Below, in pieces: positions 18,371 through 25,750 of a stretch of 64,000 nucleotides of DNA. This DNA is from Rhodoblastus acidophilus. GTDB lineage: Bacteria > Pseudomonadota > Alphaproteobacteria > Rhizobiales > Beijerinckiaceae. Location: contig NZ_FYDG01000003.1 of NCBI RefSeq assembly GCF_900187365.1, positions 186,001 through 250,000 of the forward strand. Reading direction: 5' to 3'. The stretch's first letter is position 1. The number at the start of each line of letters is the position of its first letter. Position numbers and translations under genes: made by a program. The notes below the pieces were generated by a model. The model was not told the DNA's origin. It did no database searches and was given only the letters and a program-made list of their open reading frames with translations.

Positions 18371-18376
18371 TCTCAA

Positions 18377-18399
18377 GTTCGTTGCGTGTTGCGTCGCGT
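18377..18399 (+). repeat. direct repeat copy 2 (23 bp)
   Basis: Second copy of the element at 18126-18148, here 37 bases upstream of the helicase gene. Spacing between copies is 251 bp. Confidence 0.6.
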
Positions 18400-18436
18400 T
18401 TCAATCACCGCCTTGGGCGCCCGGAAATCTTCGTAG

Positions 18437-20302
18437 ATGGTTCAGACTGGAGTGAAAGGCGTTCGCGCCGCGTGGGCGGACGCTATGGAAAAGCTCGGCT
18501 CCGGGCCGGTGTCGGACCCGGCGCCCGGCAACAAAGAGGCCTGGGGCTATAACGCGGGCCAATGGCCGGGCGCGCCGGCGGAGAAACTTCCGCCAGGCTG
18601 TCCGGTCGTGCCGCTCGGCATGGACGGGAAGGTTTGTTACGTCGTCGATTCGCTCGGGCAGATGATCGACGTCACCACGTCGGAATGGACGCATAACACA
18701 CTGATTTCGCTGTTCGCGGCGCGTCCGAATTATCTCTATCATCATTGGCCGCGCTTCAACGCTCAGGCGATCAAGGAACAGGGCGAGTTCGTCATCAACG
18801 GGCTCGAGGTGAAAGAAGTTCACCAATGCCTGATCGCGGCGGCGGCGCGGCGCGGCATGTTCTCGCCGCGCGAAAGCGTGCGCGGCCGTGGCGCCTGGCT
18901 GACGTCGCGCGGCGAATTGATCTGGCACGCCGGACCGGCGCTCTATCGCGTCGACGGCAAGACGCTGAAGGCGGCGCTGCCGGGCGAAGTCGACGGCATG
19001 TTCTATCCGCAGCGGCCGCCCGTCACCCTGCCTTGGAAAGAGCCGGTCCCGCCGGAGGATTCGCCGGCGCGTCAGCTGCTCGAGGATCTGCGTTCGTGGT
19101 CGTGGGAACGGCCGACGCTCGATCCGGTGCTTGTGCTCGGCCTGATCGGGACGATGTTTTTGGGCGCCGCGCTGCGCTGGCGGCCGCATGGCTTCCTGAC
19201 CGGCGATAAAGGCGTCGGCAAGACGACGCTGCAAACCGTGATCCGCACGGTTTTGGGGCCTTCTGTGATCTCGGCCGAGGATACGACGCGCGCCGGCATT
19301 TATCAGATTGTGCGCCAGGACTGCCTGCCGGTGGCGATCGACGAGCTCGAGGCCTCGGCCGTCTCGCGCAAGGCCTCCGAGATTATCGACCTGGCGCGCG
19401 TCGCCAGCTCCGGCGGCACGATCTCGCGCGGCGGCGCCGATCATGAGGGCGTGCAATTCACGCTGCGCAACGCGTTTCTGTTTTCCGCGATCAATCCGCC
19501 GCCGATGGAGCCTCAGGACCGCTCGCGCCTGGCGATCTTGAACCTGGGCAAGATCGACAAGACGCGGATCGGCCGGACGCCAACGGTGGACGCCGACGTG
19601 ACCGGCCGGATGATCCTGCGTTCGCTGATGGATAGCTGGCCGAAGTTTCCGGCCTGCCTCGAGCGCTGGAAGGCGACGCTGTTCGGCGGCGGCCTCGATA
19701 GCCGCGCCCAGGACACTTACGGGACGCTGCTCGCCTTGGCCAACCTGCTGATCGGCGACGCCGGCATGGTGGCGGCCGGCTTTGACGTCGAGGATCACGC
19801 CTTCGTCGGCAAGATGATCGGCCACATGACGTCGAACGATCGCCAGGGCGACGACGATAACTGGCGGCAATGTCTCGCGCACCTGCTCGGCTCGACGATC
19901 GAGGCTTGGAAGTCGGGCGAAAAGCCGACGGTCGGCCGCGTGGTCGAGGATTGGGAAAGCGGCGTGCTCTCGTTCGACGCCGTGAATGAACGGCTCGGCC
20001 TGGTGGGCATGCGCGGCCGCGAGGAACGGGAAGACGGAACGCCCTGCAAAACGGGCGACGCCGGCGACAAGCGGCGGCTGCTGTGCGTGCCGCTCTCCTC
20101 CGTGGGTCTTCAGAAGATTTTCCAGGGCTCGAAGTGGGCCTCTGGCGTGTGGGGGTCGGCGCTGAAGCAGGCGCCGGCCGATGTCGTGATCCGTGATCGC
20201 GGCAATGGGCAGAACGTCAAGATCAACCGCCTGACGTCGCGGTGTTTGTTCGTCGATCTGGTGGCTTTTGACGCTCATGTGAAGAAGGAAGAGCAGGCAT
20301 GA
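18437..20302 (+). CDS. phage replicative helicase/primase-type P-loop ATPase
   Basis: A 621-residue protein. Walker A is GDKGVGKTT (about residues 256-264), followed by a Walker B-like region CLPVAIDELEA and a motif ending FLFSAINPPPMEPQDRSRL, a pattern of DNA-dependent ATPases of phage or plasmid replication (DUF927/VirE-like). The N-terminal 200 residues carry no recognised primase zinc motif. It follows the Toprim primase and likely unwinds phage DNA. Its stop overlaps the ATG of a 47-residue gene. Confidence 0.75.
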   Translation: MVQTGVKGVRAAWADAMEKLGSGPVSDPAPGNKEAWGYNAGQWPGAPAEKLPPGCPVVPLGMDGKVCYVVDSLGQMIDVTTSEWTHNTLISLFAARPNYLYHHWPRFNAQAIKEQGEFVINGLEVKEVHQCLIAAAARRGMFSPRESVRGRGAWLTSRGELIWHAGPALYRVDGKTLKAALPGEVDGMFYPQRPPVTLPWKEPVPPEDSPARQLLEDLRSWSWERPTLDPVLVLGLIGTMFLGAALRWRPHGFLTGDKGVGKTTLQTVIRTVLGPSVISAEDTTRAGIYQIVRQDCLPVAIDELEASAVSRKASEIIDLARVASSGGTISRGGADHEGVQFTLRNAFLFSAINPPPMEPQDRSRLAILNLGKIDKTRIGRTPTVDADVTGRMILRSLMDSWPKFPACLERWKATLFGGGLDSRAQDTYGTLLALANLLIGDAGMVAAGFDVEDHAFVGKMIGHMTSNDRQGDDDNWRQCLAHLLGSTIEAWKSGEKPTVGRVVEDWESGVLSFDAVNERLGLVGMRGREEREDGTPCKTGDAGDKRRLLCVPLSSVGLQKIFQGSKWASGVWGSALKQAPADVVIRDRGNGQNVKINRLTSRCLFVDLVAFDAHVKKEEQA

Positions 20303-20442
20303 CTTGGGCTGAAGATAAAGACGAAGACGTAAAGCCGCTTCTTACGATTGAAATTATTGGGTATCGCTTCGGGCTTTACAAGGTGAGCATTGGCCGGTCG
20401 CTGTTGCGCATCCGGGGTATCTTCCCGTGGCGCTGGCTATGA
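20299..20442 (+). CDS. 47-aa coupled phage microprotein
   Basis: ATG 20299 overlaps the helicase stop (ATGA), and its TGA overlaps the ATG of the GapR-like gene. The product starts [15 protein letters not shown], has an acidic N-terminus and a basic, aromatic end ([11 protein letters not shown]). The double stop/start overlap argues that it is translated. Function unknown; it may serve mainly to couple translation. Confidence 0.5.
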   Translation: MTWAEDKDEDVKPLLTIEIIGYRFGLYKVSIGRSLLRIRGIFPWRWL

Positions 20443-20993
20443 TCAACGCCTCGCCTCCGCAAATCATGGCGGCCGTCGCCGCTGCGTCGCGCCTGGTCGG
20501 ACTGGATAGCTCAACGCTCGGCACGCCGATCGCCGAAGGCCTGATGTACAGAGCGCGATATGTCGCGCTCGCCGCGCTCATCGAAGCGCTGCCCGGCGCC
20601 AACGCCAAGGAATTGGCGAAGCGCGTGCAACTGACAAAGCGCAATGCGCTGGAGCTCCTGCATTCTTCCGTCGCCAAGGCGGCCTGGTGGCGGGAGTCGG
20701 CGGTGCATGAGGTGGCGGACGCCGTGCGCCAGGTCGCGCCCGATCCTGAGGAGGCGGCCGGCGCCAGCGTCGACGGCGGTCACCTCAAGGCCTTTATCGA
20801 GCGGATCGAACGGCTCGAGGAGGAAAAGAAGGCCATCGCGGACGATATCCGCGACGTCTACGCGGAAGCCAAGGGCAACGGCTATGACGCGAAGATCATG
20901 CGGAAAATCATCGCGCTTCGGCGGCTCGATCCGAACCTGCGGCGAGAAGAGGAGGAAATCCTTGATCTCTACCTGGCGTCTCTGGGGGAGTGA
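20439..20993 (+). CDS. GapR (DUF2312)-domain protein with N-terminal extension
   Basis: A 184-residue protein. The last 75 residues ([25 protein letters not shown]...[18 protein letters not shown]) match GapR, an alphaproteobacterial nucleoid protein that binds overtwisted DNA near replication forks. GapR itself is about 80-90 residues. Here about 100 residues precede it, including an HTH-like segment ([24 protein letters not shown]). It sits beside the replication genes and probably acts on phage DNA topology. ATG 20439 is preferred for its overlap; GTG 20427 is possible. Confidence 0.8.
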   Translation: MINASPPQIMAAVAAASRLVGLDSSTLGTPIAEGLMYRARYVALAALIEALPGANAKELAKRVQLTKRNALELLHSSVAKAAWWRESAVHEVADAVRQVAPDPEEAAGASVDGGHLKAFIERIERLEEEKKAIADDIRDVYAEAKGNGYDAKIMRKIIALRRLDPNLRREEEEILDLYLASLGE

Positions 20994-20995
20994 CC

Positions 20996-21280
20996 ATGCC
21001 CTATTTCCGCAATCGCGAGCGCGGGAACGTGATCGAGGCGCAGGAATTCACGGGCTCATTCGAGAGCTGGCGCGAGATCGCGGCTAACGGCGTCGCGGCC
21101 GGCGTGGATTGCGCCTGGGTTCCCGGCTGCGGCGCCGATGACGATCCGCCCTTCATGTTCCTGTACGGCGACGGCGAACCGCGCGCCTACGTGGGCGACT
21201 GGATCGTGCGCCATCCCGGCACGGCGAAGGCCGGAGTGCTCAAGGGTGACGAGCTGCGGGCGCGCTATGCGCCGGCGTGA
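20996..21280 (+). CDS. phage hypothetical protein
   Basis: A 94-residue protein (YFRNRERGNVIEAQEFTGSFESW...YVGDWIVRHPG...GVLKGDELRARYAPA). Its pattern resembles small phage proteins whose C-terminus carries a GDWIV-type motif. No function known. ATG 20996 follows GGGGGAG; its 3' end overlaps the next gene by 14 bases. Confidence 0.65.
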   Translation: MPYFRNRERGNVIEAQEFTGSFESWREIAANGVAAGVDCAWVPGCGADDDPPFMFLYGDGEPRAYVGDWIVRHPGTAKAGVLKGDELRARYAPA

Positions 21281-21947
21281 CGGGCTCCGCGTCCTAATCG
21301 GGTGTGAAACGTCGGGGATCGTGCGACGCGCGTTTGCGGCGCGCGGTCATGATGTGTGGTCCGTGGACATTCGCCCGTCTGAGGATAGGTCGAACAGGCA
21401 CATTGTCGGCGACGTTCGCGACTATCTCAGCGACGGCTGGGATTTGCTCGCGGTCATGCATCCTCCTTGCACTCGCCTTTGTAATTCCGGGGTTCGCTGG
21501 CTCTCTGTCCCGCCGCCAGGGCGAACGCGGGAGGAGATGTGGCGCGAGCTGGAGGAGGGCGCGGCGCTTTTCTCAGACTGCTGGAACGCGCCGATCCCGC
21601 GCATCGCCGTGGAAAATCCCGTGATGCATCGGCACGCAAAGGGGTTGATCCGCAACTATGAACCCTTCGCCCAGAGTGTTCAGCCATGGCAGTTCGGCCA
21701 CCCGGAGACGAAGCGAACGTGTTTCTGGCTGAAGGGATTGCCTCCGCTGACGCCTACGAATGTGGTTGATGGCCGTCTTGCTCGCGTCCATCGGATGCCG
21801 CCGGGGCCGGATCGCTGGCGTGAGCGCTCACGCTTCTTCACGGGGATTGCGGAGGCCATGGCTGACCAATGGGGGGCGGCCGCGCTCGATGCGCTCGCCC
21901 TTGGCCCCTCTTGCGCCTGCCCGGTCCCTGAGGCCGTGCGGGCCTGA
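21267..21947 (+). CDS. C5-cytosine-methyltransferase-like phage protein
   Basis: A 226-residue protein with a Rossmann start RVLIGCETSGIVRRAFAARGHDVWSVDI, the motif IV-like MHPPCTRLCNSG (cysteine about residue 65) and VENP in place of the usual ENV motif VI. It is much shorter than ordinary C5 methyltransferases and has no visible target-recognition domain. It may modify phage DNA or be a relative with another activity. Last gene of the early operon. Confidence 0.6.
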   Translation: MRRRDGLRVLIGCETSGIVRRAFAARGHDVWSVDIRPSEDRSNRHIVGDVRDYLSDGWDLLAVMHPPCTRLCNSGVRWLSVPPPGRTREEMWRELEEGAALFSDCWNAPIPRIAVENPVMHRHAKGLIRNYEPFAQSVQPWQFGHPETKRTCFWLKGLPPLTPTNVVDGRLARVHRMPPGPDRWRERSRFFTGIAEAMADQWGAAALDALALGPSCACPVPEAVRA

Positions 21948-22548
21948 TCTCTCGCGGCCTATGACCAGGTGGACTAGATCGGCGCGCCCCGACCCTTTTT
22001 AGGCCGGAGGATTTCTCTCACCCCGGCCCCGTGGGGGACACAATAGGCCGCGCGCGCCCCGCGTGCGGGGCCTTCATCGCGGCTTCGGACGCGCGCGAGC
22101 GCGCGGCCGGCGCTGCGGCGTGGTCGCAGGGGTGCGACGCGCGCAGTTAATGCGGGCGAAATCGTGTGCAGCATGGCCAGAGGCGCGGGCGTTGGCCTGC
22201 CGGTTATGGACATAACCGCTCATTACCGCGCTCGTAACCGGGAATTTCTCACCAACTCAAAGGGGTAGGGCGCATGGTTATGCGGTTATGTCTCTCTCGC
22301 GCGCGCGCACTATGCGCGTGTGTGCGCGCGTGCGCGCAGGCGCAGACGCGCGCGCATATGCGCGAACCACATAACCACATAACTGCATAACCAGAGATAT
22401 AACCTTATGAAATTGCGCAAGGTTTCGGTTATGTCGCCGGTTATGACCGGGCAAAATGGCCATTTCGGCATAACCGGCGCGCCCTCGATCTTCGCTGTTT
22501 GGCCCGCGCTTCGTGCGCAATCAATTGAAAATAGGGGATTTAATCGCC
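21948..22548. other. noncoding gap between early and late genes
   Basis: About 600 bases without a convincing gene. It holds the GGTTATG/CATAACC array (22202-22475), an alternating purine-pyrimidine GC tract (about 22298-22364), and a GC-rich inverted stretch near 22030-22085. Short frames here are low-complexity and not supported. Confidence 0.7.
22202..22475. repeat. GGTTATG/CATAACC array around an alternating CG tract (putative origin or pac region)
   Basis: The heptamer GGTTATG occurs at 22202, 22276, 22284, 22427 and 22439, and its inverse CATAACC at 22211, 22370, 22386 and 22469; near copies are at 22378 and 22398. The first pair forms the palindrome GGTTATGGACATAACC. Copies flank a roughly 65-bp GCGC/GTGT/CATATG tract able to form Z-DNA or a cruciform. 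Position before the terminase genes fits an origin of replication or a packaging site; neither is proven. Confidence 0.6.
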
Positions 22549-23121
22549 ATGGCTGACGGCAAGGGGACGGCGCTCGCCGATTTGGCCGCAGATTTGGGGC
22601 CTGAGATGGCGCTCACCGGCGACGTTTCGAAATCTGGCGATTTGTTCGCCGCGCTCGACGCCGAGGTCGAGCAATTCGACACCTCGTCAGTCGCGCCGCC
22701 TCGGCGCGGGCGCGGTCGGCCGGCTGGATCGCCGAACCGGACCACGCTCAAGCTGCAAGCCTTCCTCCAGGCGCGCGGCTATCGCGATCCGGCGGAGTTC
22801 CTGGCCTCGATCATTTCGGCCGATCCGCGCGACCTGGCGGCGCGGCTCGCCGGCAAGAAGGATGCGAAGGCCGTCGAGTTCGGCGAAGCGCTCGAGGTGC
22901 TGAAGGTGCAGCGCGCGGCGGCTGGCGAGCTCATGCCGTACTTCCACCAGAAGATGCCGATCGCGGTGCAGCACTCGGGCGACGGCGCGGCGCGTCCGCT
23001 CATCATCATCGGCGACGGGCCGCGCGGCGGCGACGGTCGCGGCGGGTCGGCCATGTCGATCTACGATGTTGAGGAAAATCAGACGCTTGGGCCTGCTCGC
23101 GATGGCGGGTCGCATGAATGA
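22549..23121 (+). CDS. terminase small subunit (probable)
   Basis: A 190-residue protein directly upstream of the large terminase. It holds a basic AT-hook-like PPRRGRGRPAGSPNR (about residues 49-63), then a helical DNA-binding/oligomerisation region (LKLQAFLQARGYRDPAEFLASII) and a disordered Gly-rich tail. Small terminases bind pac/cos DNA, and the repeat array lies just upstream. ATG 22549 is preferred over an in-frame GTG at 22513. Confidence 0.65.
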   Translation: MADGKGTALADLAADLGPEMALTGDVSKSGDLFAALDAEVEQFDTSSVAPPRRGRGRPAGSPNRTTLKLQAFLQARGYRDPAEFLASIISADPRDLAARLAGKKDAKAVEFGEALEVLKVQRAAAGELMPYFHQKMPIAVQHSGDGAARPLIIIGDGPRGGDGRGGSAMSIYDVEENQTLGPARDGGSHE

Positions 23122-23430
23122 GGGTCGCACGATGCGGGTTAGCGCGCTGATTTGGAAAGGAAATCGCAGGCGGAAACCAATGATTGAAAATCATCGGGTC
23201 GGCGTCGGGAGGGACGCCCTCGGCGGGGGGCGCCCCCCCTCGATCCTCGGCGGCGGCCTGGCGGCCGGCGCGGCCTTAAAACCGGCGAGCGGCCTCCCCC
23301 CCAGGGGGGTGCAGTCTCACACCCAAGGCCCCCTTGGGCTTGCCTGGCGGTCAGGGGCGGAAATCAATTGGCGGGCTCCGGAAGGGCCGGGGGGCCGGGT
23401 CGCGGGGTTCAAGGGCGTGGGGCCTGGGGA
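23122..23430. other. gap between terminase genes
   Basis: About 310 G-rich bases. A frame from 23066 runs through it but overlaps the small terminase and has a Gly/Ala/Pro-rich shadow-like composition. A C-rich/G-rich hairpin-forming stretch is at 23220-23310. I see no supported gene. Confidence 0.6.
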
Positions 23431-25113
23431 ATGAGCGCGGAAAAGCCTCTCTCTCGCGCCGAAGTCGCCTCGCTGTGCGGCTGCAAGGTGCAAGACATCC
23501 CGAACAATCCGCTGTTCTCGCTGACGCATTATGAGCCGGCCGGGCCGGTCTGCGCCGCCTATATCCGGTCGTGCGGCCCGATCGACGCCATCACCGGACC
23601 GTCTGGTTCGGGAAAGACGGTCGGAACGGTGTTCAAGCTGATCCGGTTTTGCGTGGCGTACATGCCGGCGACGAAGCCGTCGGAAAAGCATCCGTTCGGC
23701 TTGGTCAAGGTGCGCGTCACCGTCCTGCGCGATAATTACCGGGCACTTTACCGCACCACGCTCCGGTCGTGGTTCCAGTGGTTCCCGCCGGACTATCAAG
23801 GCTCGGCATTCTTCGGCGGCCAGGACCGCCCCGCGCGACATGAGCTGCGGCTCTCGACCGTGCGCGAGGTCGACGGCGTGCGGCGCGAAGTTCCTGTCGA
23901 CATCACGGTCGATTTCTTCGCCGTCGGCGACGTCGCCATCGAAGAGCTTTTGAAGGGCTATGAGACCTCCTGCGGCTGGTGCAACGAGGGCGATCTCCTC
24001 GCGCCGCGCGTGATCACGTTCCTTTACGATCGAACCGGGCGGTTCCCTTCGCGTCAGGAACTGCCAGAAGGCGTCAAGCTGCCGCGCATGGTCGCGGTGG
24101 ACTTCAACCCGCCGCCGCCCAAGCATCCGCTCTGGAAGGCCTGCACGCGCGGATCGTTCCAGGAAGAGGAGGCAGATGATCCGCTCGAGGCCGCTTTGCA
24201 GGCGACCGCGAAGAAGATCGAAGGGCAGAAAAAGACCCTGAACTTTTTTCATCAGCCGTCCGGCCTGTCGCCGAATGCGGAGAATAGACGCGGCAAGAGC
24301 TTCGACGATTACCAGCGCGCGGCTGCGGTGATGACGGAAGACGACAAGCGCCGGTTTGTCGATGGCCTGCCAGGCTATGCCCGCGACGGCAAGCCGGTCT
24401 ATGCGCGGGAGTTTAACCGCTCGAAACATATCGCGGGCGGTCCGCTGGCGATTCTCCCCGGCGTTCCCCTCGACATCGGCTTCGACCAGGGACTGAGCCC
24501 GGCCGCGATCTTCTCCCAAACCTCGAGCCTTGGACAAGTGCGCGTGCTGCGTGAGTTGTGGCTGGGGCATGGCGTCGGCTACCAGCGCTTTCTTGAGGCG
24601 CTGATCCCGCTGTTGACGGGTCCGTTTCGCGGTCTGCCTCCGGGGAATTTCACGGCTGACCCCGCCGGCTTCTATGGCGCGGATAAGGTTGTCGGCGAGC
24701 TGGCGTGGGCGGAGGCGATCTCCGCCGGCCTGGGCCATCCGATCTACCCGGCGCCGACCAATGAGCCGTCCGCGCGCTGGGAGGCGGTGCGGCTGAAGCT
24801 GCGGATCGACATCGACGTGACGACGCCGGGCCTGATGATTGATCCCTGTTGCGAGATGCTGATCGAAGGGTTTGAAGCTGAATACAAGTTCCCGAAATTC
24901 AAGGAAGGCGCGCCCAAGGCCTACGGCGACCAGGTCGTCGATAACGACCATCACAACGTCCATGACGCCTTGCAATACGACATCCTCGGCCGCTTCGGCC
25001 GCGCCGGCGTGATCAACGAGGCGGCGAAGGCTGGTCGCCCTGGCTCGGTCATCCCGTTCCGCACCAATCGCGAAGGCCACAAGCCGGGGGATTTCAATGT
25101 CTGGAACACTTGA
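23431..25113 (+). CDS. terminase large subunit
   Basis: A 560-residue DNA-packaging motor. The ATPase P-loop ITGPSGSGKTVG is at residues 54-65. The C-terminal nuclease-like half has acidic residues in LDIGFDQGLSPAAIF, where a first metal-binding Asp is expected, FTADPAGF, and a late DNDHHNVHDALQYDI. The type matches podovirus/T7-like terminases. ATG 23431 follows GGGGA. Its end overlaps the next gene by 17 bases. Confidence 0.88.
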   Translation: MSAEKPLSRAEVASLCGCKVQDIPNNPLFSLTHYEPAGPVCAAYIRSCGPIDAITGPSGSGKTVGTVFKLIRFCVAYMPATKPSEKHPFGLVKVRVTVLRDNYRALYRTTLRSWFQWFPPDYQGSAFFGGQDRPARHELRLSTVREVDGVRREVPVDITVDFFAVGDVAIEELLKGYETSCGWCNEGDLLAPRVITFLYDRTGRFPSRQELPEGVKLPRMVAVDFNPPPPKHPLWKACTRGSFQEEEADDPLEAALQATAKKIEGQKKTLNFFHQPSGLSPNAENRRGKSFDDYQRAAAVMTEDDKRRFVDGLPGYARDGKPVYAREFNRSKHIAGGPLAILPGVPLDIGFDQGLSPAAIFSQTSSLGQVRVLRELWLGHGVGYQRFLEALIPLLTGPFRGLPPGNFTADPAGFYGADKVVGELAWAEAISAGLGHPIYPAPTNEPSARWEAVRLKLRIDIDVTTPGLMIDPCCEMLIEGFEAEYKFPKFKEGAPKAYGDQVVDNDHHNVHDALQYDILGRFGRAGVINEAAKAGRPGSVIPFRTNREGHKPGDFNVWNT

Positions 25114-25507
25114 AGTCGTCGCGCCTGCGCCGCTGCTCGAGGGGCGCAGCCTGTTTCGCGGCGCCGACAAGCCGCGCCTGGCGGTGGCCGCGACGCTGCA
25201 AATGGCGCGCGCGAAAACCTATGGCTTCCTCGTCGGCGGCGATCTCATCGCCGTCATGGGCTTCTGGCCGCTCGCGGACGGTCGCGAGGAAGTTTTCCTG
25301 CTCGGCAGGCCTGCCTGTGAAGTGGGGCCGCACATGCCGCTTTTGGCGCGCCGCGCCCGCTTAATCCTCGCGCGGCGGCTGCAATGTGGCGTCGTTGGGT
25401 TCGTCGGCCTGGTGCGAATCGGTCATGCGCCGGGTTCGCGCCTGGCGCGGATTGCGGGCTTTGCGAAAGCCGGCGAGGCGGGCGGCTTCGAGCTGTGGGA
25501 GCGGTGA
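25097..25507 (+). CDS. phage GNAT-like protein
   Basis: A 136-residue protein lying between terminase and portal. The pattern (AKTYGFLVGGDLIAVMGFWPLADGREEVFLLGRP...RLILARRLQCGVVGFVGLV...ARIAGFAKAGEAGGFELW) resembles the acetyltransferase-like fold of the small T7 gp13-type internal virion proteins. No complete acetyl-CoA loop is visible, so enzyme activity is uncertain. It overlaps the end of the terminase gene. Confidence 0.6.
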   Translation: MSGTLEVVAPAPLLEGRSLFRGADKPRLAVAATLQMARAKTYGFLVGGDLIAVMGFWPLADGREEVFLLGRPACEVGPHMPLLARRARLILARRLQCGVVGFVGLVRIGHAPGSRLARIAGFAKAGEAGGFELWER

Positions 25508-25750
25508 ATGGGTCAATTCGTTTCAGCTCTGTTCGGCGGCGGCGGCAATGCGTCTGCGCAAGCGGCTGCTGACGCCGCGCGCCAGCGCGAATTGTCGTCG
25601 ATCGCCACGGCGCGCCAGGAGCAGGAAGCGCAGGATCAGTCCGCCAAGACAAACGGCGAGCTGGGACAGGTGGGCAAGACGCCCAGGGGGCGCCGCCTGC
25701 TGCTGTCGAATGAAAGCGGCGGGCTCGGCTCCACGCTGGGCTCCGCCTGA
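25508..25750 (+). CDS. small phage structural-module protein
   Basis: An 80-residue, Gly/Ala/Gln-rich product (GGGGNASAQAAADAARQRELSSIATARQEQ) that ends in LSNESGGLGSTLG. The last base of its stop overlaps the portal ATG. Similar small proteins precede the portal in T7-like genomes, but no function is known. Confidence 0.6.
   Translation: MGQFVSALFGGGGNASAQAAADAARQRELSSIATARQEQEAQDQSAKTNGELGQVGKTPRGRRLLLSNESGGLGSTLGSA

Noticed and set aside
22202-22475. CRISPR array
   Set aside because: The repeats are only 7 bp, irregularly spaced and in both orientations, with no spacers of constant length and no cas genes.
22278-22520. Short frames in the repeat array before the terminase
   Set aside because: They are made of simple Ala/Arg/Thr repeats from the alternating CG tract, with no ribosome sites.
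23066-23434. 122-residue frame between the terminase genes
   Set aside because: It overlaps the end of the small terminase gene, is Gly/Pro-rich, and lacks a supported start.
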